Below are positions 24,027-36,400 of a stretch of 64,000 nt of DNA, piece after piece. Position 1 is the stretch's first letter, and each line of letters opens with the position of its first letter. The notes beneath the pieces are model-generated. The model was not told the origin of the DNA, did no database searches, and saw only the letters and a program-made list of their open reading frames with translations. Origin of the DNA: Climacteris rufus (lineage: Eukaryota > Chordata > Aves > Passeriformes > Climacteridae); NCBI GenBank assembly GCA_013398175.1, contig VZRZ01004576.1, forward strand, positions 288,520-352,519. The letters run 5' to 3'. The position numbers and the translations under genes are program-made.

Positions 24027-27000
24027 CCAACCCCAACACAAGAATTTGGAGAAATGTATGACTGCAAGGAAACACCTTCACATAAAAAAAATGGTAAAAT
24101 GCATAGCTTTAGCTACTATAAAAGCCAAAGATAAAGACACTGGAGTTACAAAAAGCCTGTTTGATCAGTTGCAAGGGTTAATTCAATTTTCAGTGATAAA
24201 CTGAGATAGATGATAACAGAAACTGATCAGGAGCTTTTTTTTTTAATTCCCGGTACAATGAGAACAGCAGACTGCTAAGGCAGCTTTGTTTACATGTTCA
24301 GTTCAGTCAGCTGATGGCCACTGTCCCATGTGAAGTGAGACACAGATCATTTCTTCCTGGGAAGGGAATTTGTCAAGCCTTAAGCAGAGTTCCCTTGAGA
24401 GATCACCGGTAATGGCAGATGGCATTTACCTAAACATACCTGGTTGCCAAAACAAGATTGTCTCGTTTTCACTTGCTGTCTTGGCCAAAAGCCAGTACTT
24501 GAAATCCCTTTTTTTCCCACCTTTTCTTTCATTTGTTTTTTTCCTTTGCACTTTCTTTCTTTTTTTTTTAAAGTTCCTGGGAGCAGTGATTAACAATTCC
24601 TGTATTCATGTTGCATTGATGGCAGTGTGATAGCAGTGTGAGCATGCCAGCTCGGTCAGTCTAGACATGCAGGTACACATGATGTGTTCACACCCTGTCA
24701 TCTGACAGCCCTTCAGGTAGCAGAGATGTGTATCTCCTCAATGAGATTTAATAACTGAGGTGCTAAAGCTGTGAAGTACTAAGCACTTCCTGCCCACGCA
24801 CTTCTTTGTGAGATGAAGCCCTAAATCTCCCTGAACGTATCTCTGTTTGCTAGGAGAATATTTAGGACGTATTTTAAACCTTTTCTCCTTCATAGCTGCA
24901 TGATTCAATTCACTTGTTTAAATTGCAAAGCTGTTTCTCAGAGACCAAGAATAATAATGTAAAAACTATAAAGTTAATTTAAGATCTGGAGATGATCCAC
25001 TGGTGTCAAGCAACCCTTCCGTGTTTCAGATACTCTTTTTCAGACACAGTCAGCTATGGCTAGGACACTTGGAGAAGTTAGCTCAGGTTTCAGATGGTCC
25101 CTTCAGTCTTGACTTATCATCCTTTTCCTTGGCCCTTTACTCTTCTTTTCACTCCTTTTACCTCTGTTCCTCCTAGCTTTTTCTTCCCTTCTCCTTTACT
25201 TTTGTCTTGCAAACGTTGGCTGCAGCCACAGCACAAGCAGACTCAAATATTTTCTGTGTCAGCCCTGCAGGAATGTGTAGTCTAAGGCCCAAGAGCTGAG
25301 GAGGAAGAACATGAAGGACTGGTGTGTCACAGTAAAGCCACCTTTTACTTATTACCCCAGCCTTGGTGGGTTTGGATTCCTCTAACCACAGGCCTGATCC
25401 TCAGTGCCTCTGAAGTCTATTTACAACATGTTTAATAATTTCCACCAGCTGGTTCTTATTGAGACTGTCACTCAAAATTTATGTAACAATTTCATGTATC
25501 AAATAACATGGTAAAAAACTCCATCCTAACCAACTTTATTGTTTTTAGGCTGATAAATTTTTGGTTTTAATTAACAGGCATTTGTTGTCAGCAGTTTTCC
25601 TCTGGAGGCTCTCAAAACCCTCTTGGGAACAAGGGTTCAAACCTCCTTTCTCCCCAGCAGACTTTGGATCAGGCCCTCAGTGTGGAACCACAGTGTTTGA
25701 AGGTCACTTTTCACTTCTAGGATCAACAACCTGGAAACAAAGGAGTGCAATTAAAGTTAATGTCCCACATGGTTTAAAAAATAATTGTGAATGGCTTAGA
25801 AACCTGACATTTCAACTGGGAACGTAGTTGATTGAATANNNNNNNNNNNNNNNNATAACAGCAAAAAAAAAAAAAAAAAAGCAACAATCACATGAGGACG
25901 CTCCAGTCATATGATTTTCTTGCACAGTCAGTCACAGCTTTGACTTCGATTTATGCTCCCCTTTCTTTTTGCCAGATAATGAGGGCTTAGTTCAAACAAG
26001 CCTTTTTCCCTAAGGCTATTGCCTGCACCCTGCTCCTTGGCTGGAAGCAGGAGGGAGGGTCAGCTCCAGCCAGGAGGGTGCTGAAGCATGAAGTATAAAT
26101 ATGCAAGATCCACAGGACTGGACAATAGATAGGTGATAGAAAACACTAGAAAAATGGAAGAAACTTAGAATAAATTAAAAAAAAAAAAAAAAAAAAGCAG
26201 TCAGAGTTCCAAAACCTCCTCCCATTGGGCAATCTCTTCATTCTGTTGGCGGTGCCTTGGAATTATGGACTTCCACTTACCCTGCTCAAAATTAAAGCAG
26301 TTTAGTGTTGCCCAGCACACTGGTTTTTGGCTAGCCAGTGTCTCACAAGTGCTGTTCTTTGGGATTCCTGAAACTACTACTAAATTCTGTCTTGAGGACT
26401 GTACTTGCTTCTATGCCTCGTCATCTTACAAAAGTGTGTTCTCTGCTGCAAACAGCAGCAAGAAACTTCACAAGGCTGCCAGGGCTTCAAGGAAAATCAG
26501 CTGCAGCACTGCCTGCAGAACACCCAGGCAGGTGAAGCACATTGAACCTGAATTTGAACCACAAGGTGCAGTGTTTGCCAATCTACGCTGGTCGTCTTGA
26601 GTCACTGGTTATACCTCATTATTAGGTTGGGCAGCAAAACCTATCTTTTGTTTATCTCTACAACCCATGGATTTATACAAGCAAGCACATGTCTGTGTTT
26701 GGGTAATGGCAGCTTGGGAGCCAGATATTGAGTGGCCATCCCCACACAGGGGCTGTGATGGCACCTCTAGCCTTGGTTGAATGGGATATGCGTGTACCCA
26801 CTAAGTCTTTAAATAACGTTCTGCTTAACAATCAACTCTGATCAGGAGCCAAGTCAAGAGATGTGTTTGAATTGGCCGTTCTCCATTTAATTTAAAGTTG
26901 TTGCCCAGCAAACGGGGAGAGCCACGTGGTTAAGTAGTGATAGGTTCATCAAACGCAGTGAGCTGTTGCAGTAACACTTGCAAATCAGGCTGGGGCAAGA

Positions 27001-27160
27001 GTTAATTTGGATTTCTGGAAATAAGTGTTCCTAATTTAAAAACAAATTAAGTACAAAAATTGATCACAGTGCAAAACTAGTACAAAAATGCCTGTGAGGT
27101 GAATGGTGTGGCTCCAAACAGGTCTCTCAGAAATCCCAGGGAACGCTGAAAGCAAAAGAC
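24027..27160. other. Intergenic, no supported gene (right part, up to GPNMB promoter)
   Basis: Non-coding, AT-rich sequence with simple poly(A) tracts near 25863-25880 and 26177-26196 and a 16-base assembly gap. No gene recognised. Confidence 0.6.
25839..25854. other. Assembly gap (16 N)
   Basis: Sixteen undetermined bases just before a poly(A) tract. The short size and homopolymer context suggest a local sequencing or assembly problem. Confidence 0.99.
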
Positions 27161-27161
27161 G

Positions 27162-27233
27162 TGAGTCATAAGCACATGAGCTGAAAGAAGCTGAAGACAA
27201 AATCATGCATCTCTGCTTAATTCCATCACATGA
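27162..27233. promoter_or_regulatory. GPNMB upstream AP-1 and MITF/TFE E-box cluster
   Basis: Three sites lie within 72 bases. TGAGTCA at 27162-27168 is a perfect AP-1 (TRE) site. AGCACATGA at 27171-27179 is the reverse complement of TCATGTGCT, the core of the M-box. TCACATGA at 27226-27233 is the palindromic-core MITF/TFE site (TCATGTGA on the other strand). They are 148-219 bases before the GPNMB start codon. GPNMB is a known MITF/TFE3/TFEB target, including the quail orthologue QNR-71. The sites are seen directly; their use here is inferred. Confidence 0.65.
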
Positions 27234-27380
27234 TGAGTCCCGGGGCCCTTCATTTAATCGGAGAGCAGAGCAGCGGAGAGACTTCATTCTCCCTTGCCCG
27301 TGGGCAGCGGAGGAGCTCCGCGCAGGCCCCGGCCACGCTGCTCCTCGGCAGGCGCGGAGCGGCCCAGGCTCTCCGGAACC

Positions 27381-27446
27381 ATGAGCGGCCTTCGGCAGCA
27401 CCTCGGCCTCCTGCTCCTGGCCCCAGCGCTGCTGGGCGCTGCCGCC
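27381..27446 (+). other. GPNMB signal peptide coding segment
   Basis: The first exon encodes MSGLRQHLG followed by an uninterrupted Leu/Ala-rich core ending in GAAAT, a typical cleavable signal peptide for ER entry. The ATG context is ACCATGA, with C at -1 and A at -3, a good Kozak match. Confidence 0.85.
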
Positions 27447-30400
27447 ACACGTGAGTGCTCCCCTCACCCCTCACCCCGCCATCCCTCTGCCTCCTGCCTC
27501 GCCGCGGCCCACGGCCCAGCCCGCTGCAGGAGAAGCGGCTGCTCCCTGCTCCTGTGGTCCCTGCTGGAGCCCTGCCTGCGAAGCAGCGGGCGACAGCTGC
27601 TCCCAGCCCAGCGTGGCCTGGCTCTGGGTAGAAAAGGTGCCCGAGCTGGAGGAGTGTGCTGAGAACTGCTCAGTGATCTCTTCCCTGTGCTCCACAGCTA
27701 CACGGAGCTGACCGGAGCTAAGCCTTGGCTCTTGGCAGCAAATCTCTAGCAATGCTTCCCCAGCTCCAGCACGGCTAAAAGGGCAGATGCAGAATGGACT
27801 TTGCACGGTTTGCTTGGCTTGACTGTGGCTGGAAGAGGCCAGGTCAGAGACACTGCTCCCCACTGGGGCACTCAGACCTGTGGATCCCTAACTCAGGGAG
27901 CCCAGTCAAGGAATTAGATCTGCAAGCCACGGTGGGCAGGGACTGGGCTCATCTTCTGCTTCTTTCCAGGCTCCCAAGTTGAATGAAGTCTAGGATGACT
28001 CCTTGAGCTCAGGGCTGGGAATGTAGAAATGGGATTTTAGGCTCAAATTCCAGAATGGACAGTATGGAAATTGAAGATCTGAAAAGCTGAGGTCCAGCTG
28101 GGTATCCATCTAACCTTGTACCTGCCTCCAATGGAAAATAGTGCTGGATGTATAACTGGGCAGGTCAGGACACTTTCCCAGGTTTTGATGATTTATAGCA
28201 CCAAACTGCCTCTGTCAGATGCAGAGTCATTGTATTTAAAAGTTTTTACTAGACTTCTTCCATCTGTTCATGCATTTGGGTTTTTATTGCAACTTGTGTA
28301 AATTCTGGGGACACACTACATCCTGTCAGCAAAAAATTTCACACCCTAATTTTGCCTTATGTGAAGAAGTATCTTTCATGTGCTTAGAACTTGTAGCCTG
28401 CTGGTTTCATTTGATTCTCCTTAACTTTTGAACTTTAAGCTCCTTCTTCCATGCTGTTCATGATTCTGTTTTTATATTCTCCTCTGTCACCTCTTCTCCA
28501 GGCTTCAGGACACACTCTATTTAGCTGTTCCTCATATGGAAACAATTCTACCCCTTTGTAGCATCCTCGCCACCTTTCTCTATATTTTTTTCAGTTCTTT
28601 TATACCCTGCTTGAGCTGCAGAGAACAGAGCATACAGTACTCAAGACATGGCATTTTACAATGCTGTAATGATGTTCTCATCTTTGTTCTCTAGCTAGCC
28701 TTTTCCTAGGTTTTCCACTACCAATGAGCACTGCATTCAAACCTGCAAAGATACAAGATCTCATTTCTGAGTTGAGAGCTAGTTTAGAGCCCCTTGTTCT
28801 CAAAGTAATGTTAACTTTAACTCTGCTGATTTTCATACCATTTTATTCTTGAGTCATTGAGTTTCATACAGTCCTCCCCTCTACTACTTTAATGCACTGG
28901 CTTCAGCAGATTAAAGAACTTTACTCTTTACCTGTTTTTCAGATTATGAACATTCTGAATTATTTTAACAATTGAGAAAACTGGGGACTTATAACTTAAT
29001 TTCATATCCCAACCAATCATTTATTCATGTAAAATCCTTCATTCTTATCCCACGGTAACTTAATTGCTTTATGTGCCTTTAGCAAGGGACCTCATCAAGT
29101 GCTGTCTGGAACTCAAGCAGACTGTAACAAGCAGGTCAGCCTTGTTCTCATGCTCTCTGTCTCCCTTGGCAAAACTCAGGATATGTTTGTGAGCAATGCA
29201 CTCCTTTTATGGCATATCATATTAATGCACTGTACCTACTTACTCTGTTCTTCACTGCTGTTCCTACCAGCTTCTCCAACTTGAGCCCCAAAGTTTTTTT
29301 TTTAATCCTCTAAATCTTCCCTGGAAGTGTTTTTAAAAACTGTCATCACATTTGCCAACTTTTGTTTCTCAGTCACTGAAGCAGTGTTAAGCAAGATGTT
29401 ACATGCTATGGTTAATAGCTCATTTATTTCACTCTTGAATAACTTCCATACTTGGGCCATCCTATCTAGACAGCTTTGTCATTTTGTTGATTTGTTCTAT
29501 AATTGGGTTTTTTGTGCCAACACTTCATTTTGAGAGAGATTCTCTGTCATTGTAAAAAAAATTCTAGCACAGAAACCTCCTATGTACTTCCTCTGTGCAC
29601 GAAAATATAAACCAATTGACCTATTTGACTTTTGTGCTACTCCTTTACCTTCCCTGAATGCTTCTTTTGTATCTACATCATCTTTTGGCCCTAGACTTCC
29701 TGACAAGCTTTCCCACTTTGTTTATATTTGGAAAAAAAAAAATCACAGTTTTTATGTTTTTGCAAGTTGTTCCTCAAATTCTTTTTTGTGCTGCTTTATT
29801 ATGTTCCTGTACATAACTTCAGAAAGTTTATGTTACTGTCTGATGCCATCCCATCAGTCTTTTTCCTTCTAATGCACTTTTATCCTCTCTAGCTGGATCA
29901 TCTTTCTATTTCTGCTGTCCTAACATTGGCTTTCATTCTCTCTTTCATGGCTAATACACTATCACAGGAAATACTGAACTCCTTGTCTTTACTACATTTT
30001 TCACCAAAATGAAAGCCAGAAAGAAGAAAGTCAATCAAAGTATAAGATCTTTTCTCCTATGGTCACCTCACCAAAACTATTACAGTAATCTGTTCCTTGG
30101 AGCATAACATTCTGTCTATTTTGAACTGAATTGCTCTAGTTTTGGTTATGACCAACATCTGTTCTTGAGTGGTTTTCATTGTTGAAGAAGAAATACATTA
30201 AAGCTTTTTGTTCCTTTAAATTCACCAACTGAAAATCTTCAGTTCCATGTGTTAGAGAAACTAGTGCAGAAGTCTTTCCTCATCTGAAAAACCATCTTTA
30301 TCTTGTTCGGAAGCTTGTGAAATGTTTTATATTTGATTGGAATAAACTAAGCACATCAGGGAAGCAAAGAAATGCCTAAGGAGCTTGTGATTTAGTGGAC

Positions 30401-33400
30401 TACAAAATGAATTCTGAATTCAAGAATTGTTACTGAAAACTCAAAATTAAAAGTATTTGTAAAATTAAAAGTGCTCCAGCTCTTTTTGATGTATTGAGTA
30501 TTTGGGAAAAAAATCAATTACTGAAAAGTTTTGAGCTGACAAAATCAAAACATTTTTATTCATTCAATAATTGTTAGATAAAATCAAGGAGAATGGGGGA
30601 AATAAATGGCAAAAAATATGTAGTCATTTATTTTCAAATAATTTGACACATTAATTTAATGACACCTAAAGTGTAATTGAACTTGCTAAGCCTTTGTGAA
30701 GTACTTTTATAATTGCTAATCTGTTTTTTTTCCTGAGCAAAGTTTCTGCACAACAACATTACCAAACTCTTCTTCTGACCAAGACTCAAAACAATAAAGC
30801 ATGTGATACAGGCCATTAAGTAAATGCCAGTCATAATGTTATGCTTGCCCACATCAAAATATATTAAATCTGCAGGAAAGACTTGATTCAAGTGATTTAA
30901 ATGAGACTGCAGGGAGTTCCTGGAGGGCAAAAGACTGTGGGAGATTGTGTCTCTGAGTACAAAATCTGTTCCTTCCTTCAAAACTTTCAGTCCTCAAGAC
31001 TGGGGAGAGAGCTACCAGCATCAGCTCAGAGTGGAGATGGGACTGGCCAAGGGATGTTCTTCCTGCCCAGCAGAAATCTCACTGGGCAGTAAAACACCAA
31101 GAGAAAGCAGCTCCTGCCTCTTCTTCTGAGCTCTTTCTTTGGTTCTCTCTTGCAGTAAAATTAGGAGTCACCCACCTCTAAAGACTGTGCAAAACTGGCT
31201 ACACCTGCTCTGTGTCTTTTCCAAAGCTTGGAGATATTCCAACACAACCAGTTAGGTAACAGCACACGGGGCAATTCTTGCCCTTTTTACAGGTCTCTGC
31301 ATTTTCCTTGAAGTCATCCAGAATTTTGTTGCACTTGGGTATAAATCTCAGAAGCATTCTGCATCAGCCATGCCTTTACAATAAAGCCATGGAAAGCAGA
31401 AATCCTAAGTCCATTGATGTTGTGACAGAATGGCACACCCAGCAGTTACCTTACCTGATTAGATATGACATGACAGAGCTCTTTAAAGCCTCCAGGCTTC
31501 AATGGAAATGTGCCCATGAGCCTCCTTATGAACACATTTTTACAGCATGCTACAGGGGCCAACATGTTCCTACAGGTTACTGGGATATTTACTTTGCTGT
31601 TCACTGTATGTCCTTTGTGACAGAAAGAGGGATCCTAGAAGCCTGGGAAAAGTTGGAGCCCATCAGTTGTAGTAATATGAGAAGAAAGAGGTTATTGAAG
31701 TTATTTAATATCTGAGCCATTTTTAAATAACAGGCACGAAGCTAATATGTTATTGTTGTTATATTATAAACACATTGAATTTACTATTCAGCTCTAAATT
31801 TCCTTTTCTGGAAATACCAGCTTCTGTTATAATTGGTTCCACCCCTCCCACCCAAACCACCAGCCAAGTCACCAGAGGAACTGCACTGGGTCAAAATTAA
31901 TTCCTGGCATAACTTCCACTAGAGCACAACTCAGACACAGAGTGAATTTATCCTGTTAGCCTTTTACTCGTAGATTTATTACCAGGCAAAGCAGACAGAA
32001 ATCAAGCAACCTCTGTCCAGAGAGCCTGACTGTTGCAGGGTTATGTCAGCTCATAAAAACAACTGCTCTGATACGATCAAAAAGTTGTAAACATTTTTAT
32101 CCTTTGTCTGGAAAGTTTGCCATACTGCAAACAGAAAAACATGTCAGTCTGACAGTGATGGAATTGTCTTTATGTTGACTATAGTTGATGTAAGTGTTTA
32201 TAGCTGTAATGATAGAATTCTGTAACTTTCTGCTGGTGAAAAGTTTTCTATCTGTACAAAAATAAAGTTATAATCACAACTGTCAGACCATTCAGCACAA
32301 AAGCAAAGTCTTTATATGGACAAGACAGGGAAAACAGCAGGGAGAAGTGCATTACATTTGCATTGATGATTGGTTTTCTCTCTAGGATTTCAAGATGTCC
32401 TGAGCTATGGAAATACTTCTCCTGTCACATCCTACAAGAAGCTACAAGGCTGGTCTAGTGATCAAAATAAATGGAATGAAAAGCTTTATCCTTTCTGGGA
32501 AGAAGGAGATCCCAGATGGAAGGACTGCTGGAAAGGTGATTGCACATAAGCATTTCAAAGACACTTGAAAAATTGGCCAGAAAATCCCCCACAATGCAGA
32601 GTGCAGGTGCTGTAGTGCATTTTCACAGGGGCAAGATCCACTGCTGCACAGAGCAGCGAGTTAGAGATGATTGGGTTCCATACCATTGCCAGTGGATTGT
32701 CTGAGGAAGCAGAACAGTGAGTTATTGCATAAAGTACTCTCCTGTAATGACTGGTCTCAGACATTAATACTTACTAAGAAGCACTGATGGTCAGGGCTCT
32801 AGAACAATCCATGATGTGAAACATGCCCTGGAGGACAGATAACTTCAATTGCTGCCTGAGTAGGGAGTGTGGGCTTCAGCTGGACAGCTTTGGCAAAGAC
32901 CATGTTTGTTACCACCTGGTGTGAGCTGAGGTCTAATGACCATTTCCCTGGGGAGAAACAAAAATTTTCTCCTTTGGATTATATTGACCTCCACGGGAAG
33001 AAAACTATATTCTTAAATGCTGTGTCCCTCTGATTGTTTTAATTTGGGTTTTTGAAAGCACAAGTGATTTAGGAGCACAAAACCCCTTAGAAACAGAGTA
33101 ATCAATAAAGCACTTCTAATGTAAATAGTCCACAGTTGATGTGGACTATTCTGCTCTTCTGCTCTGATGCATCCTCTACTGCAGTGAAAACCAATTTTCT
33201 ATTCTACAGGTGGAAGGGTGACAGCCAAACTGGACAGTGATAGCCCAGCACTGGTAGGATCCAATGTGACTTTTGTTGTGACTCTCCAGTTTCCCAAGTG
33301 CCAGATGGAAGATAATGATGGCAACATAATATACAGGAGAAACTGCACCCAGGGTAGGTAATGGCAATTTCCCTGCACTACACACACAGCTGCCTGCTGC

Positions 33401-36400
33401 TGGGAAGCCTTGAAACCATCACAGACACACCCTGTGGACAATAAAGCATAAATCTCATACTCCCACATTTTAAGAATTAAATAACAAACAAAAAAAATTA
33501 AAAATCAGGCAATATTTTCCACAGAAAATCACTTTTTTTCATCTTACTTAATTGTTACATGGAGAAAAAAAGTGTTTTAAGCTGCTGAATCTAGAATAAA
33601 ACATGCTGCTGTATGTTTCATCCTCTGAATTTATAAATGTTCAACAAATTTTTTTATGGATCAAAGAAATTTTCATTTCAAGGCATATCAGCAAATTTTT
33701 TGTCAGCCTAAGTTCTAGTTTTTAACTGTCTGATGTTTTTGTCAGCAGCTGATACCTATTCTCTACTTAATATCTGCTGTGCTGTTTGGGGGAGGAAACT
33801 TTCTATTTATTGCTCAGAAAAGAACAGAAATTCACGTCTAAGTTACTTAAAGGTACCACAGAAAAATCTGACAAAACAAACAAAATCAGTTCCTCACAGT
33901 GCCTCCACAGCCACTCTTTGTACTTAAAAGTTTAGATTCTGCTTGACAAATATTCAGGTAGCCCCTTAAATTTCAGTGAAACAGCAGCATGCTGTGTAGT
34001 CAACAGCAAGTTTTTGGGCAACCACTTTTAAATTGTGTCTGGCCCATGAGACAATAAAATCTTTTTAAACTTCTAAATAAAACAACACCAAGCTGGTACA
34101 ATTGTGTTTACATTAAAAACTACACAAAGCACAGTCTTAGAAAAAAACCCAGAATGTCAGTCTAAAAATACCCCCCTTCACCCATTGTTTAAGTGCAGCA
34201 CCTGCGATAACCTGTGATGCCTGCCTCCCGTTTCCTGGCTTTCTGCACATTTCTCAGTTGACCAGAACACATCCTATTTCTGTCCTTAGATCCTCCAGCT
34301 TCTGAGAATCAGCAGCTTTATGTCTACAACTGGACTGAATGGACTGACAACTGTGGCTGGGAAAACTGCACAAGCAACCACAGCCATAATGTATTCCCAG
34401 ATGGGAGACCTTTCCCTCATCATCCTGGCTGGAGGAGAAGGAACTTTGTCTATGTGTTTCACACATTTGGTTAGTACTGCAACCTTGGTTTGGGTGATGT
34501 TGTAAACCTTATATTCATTCTGTACACTAATTTGTCAAGGATGTTTTATTAAAAAGGATTCCCTTTAAAAAGGAATCTCTTTAAAAAAGATTCCACACTC
34601 TTGAATGGAAATACTGAATTCATTCCTCATTTTTCCAAAGAGGCCATCAACTGTTTGGTCTAGAAATAATGGATTACCAGAAGATTCTCTTTAAATCAGT
34701 TTCCTCTCAGAAGTACTCAAATTCATTTATTCTAGGAAAACAGAGGGTTTGACCAGGTCAGTCAGATGATTTGTTGACAGCTCACTGCCACTTCAGACTC
34801 TTAAATTTAAGAGCGAACACAGAGCTGTGTATCACCAGTTTAACAGTGCAGCACTTCTTGTCTCTAGGGAGGTGAGAACTGCCACTGCCTGTGGTACTGC
34901 TCTGGTCACAGATGCTGATTTTCAGTGTTTCCTGCTCCTGAGTATGTAATGGTTGGGCTACTCCTGCCACTGGCTACATACTAAATCTTAGTGCCCTCAG
35001 TTTGCCTAGCTAAATCAGTATTATTGTCAGTATCAGCATGAGTAATAATAATAACAACAACATTCCAAATTTTATGCAGAGATGATACTATTTACCTGCC
35101 CCAGTCAGCTGTTAAAAAGATAAATAATCAAATATATACAAATGGTTCCAGGGTATGAAGCAAGAAGTATTATGTCTTCTGGCTACACTGAAAGCAAACA
35201 CAAGATCACTTAAAATGCCTCACACCATCCACGACATAATCCTAATGACTTAATATAATGTAATTGCTTTGGAAAGATGTAAATGCCTTGGCAAATTTTT
35301 CTTGGATTACTGAATTTGGGACATCTTTTTGACAACTTTGAAAAACTACAGAATTTATGTGAGTAAACACATTGTAAAAGTATCCAGTCCTCCAAAACCA
35401 CCTGCCAGATTATTGAAACACATTTCTAGACTATTCATTTTCATTTAGACAATCTGAGATTCTCAGCCACATTGCCTCTCATAAAACAACTTGTAGCAAG
35501 GCTGAAGGGGAGAATGTCAAGTCGATGTTCTGTTTCAGGTCAGTATTACCAAACAACAGGACGATCTTCAGCCAAGTTTTCAGTCAACACAGCAAATATC
35601 ACTCTTGGCAAACACGGGATGGCAGTGTCCATTTACAGGAGAGGGCACTCGGGATATGTTCCTATTGCAAGAGCAAAAACTGTCTACTCTGTAACAGGTG
35701 AGTGTGCTGGATTATAAACTGTAATGAAATGCTGGGGGTATTTGTTGCTTAGGTGTTAAAAAAAATCAGTACAAGCATAATCTGGCATGAAAAGAAGACA
35801 TTGACCTGAGAAAGGTTTTAAATACGAAAGTGAAATCTCTGGTAAATTGCCTTCAGTAGTGTAAATTACCTTTGTAACTTTGTACCTTGTCTAGCTCGGT
35901 AGTGACACCTCAACTTTGTAATGAAAAATAGTCTACAAGAGGGAATGCAATCTTCCACGGGTGTCTGTGATTCTCATTTGTTCCCATACTTTTCTGGGTG
36001 ACTGTTTCATACTGACATTCACTCCTCACATCATAAATTGAATTAAAGTAGAAACCCATGTTAAAGATACTCATGTCTCACATTCTGGCTGTTGTGTTCA
36101 GGGACTTTGGAACTGTTTTCTTGTTTGCAGCCAGGTGTCTATGCTTTATTTATTTACCTCTTTTTTTCTTCTCCAGACAAAATTCCAATATTTGTGAGTA
36201 TGTTCCAAAAGCATGACCGCAATATCTCAGACTCCATTTTCATCAAAGACTCACCAATCACATTTGATGTGAAGATCCATGATCCCAGCTACTATCTGAA
36301 TAATTCTGCCATCTCCTACAAGTGGAACTTCGGAGATGGAAGCGGCTTATTTGTAGCCAGCGGTTCTAGTACATCTCACACCTACACTCTGCAAGGAAAC

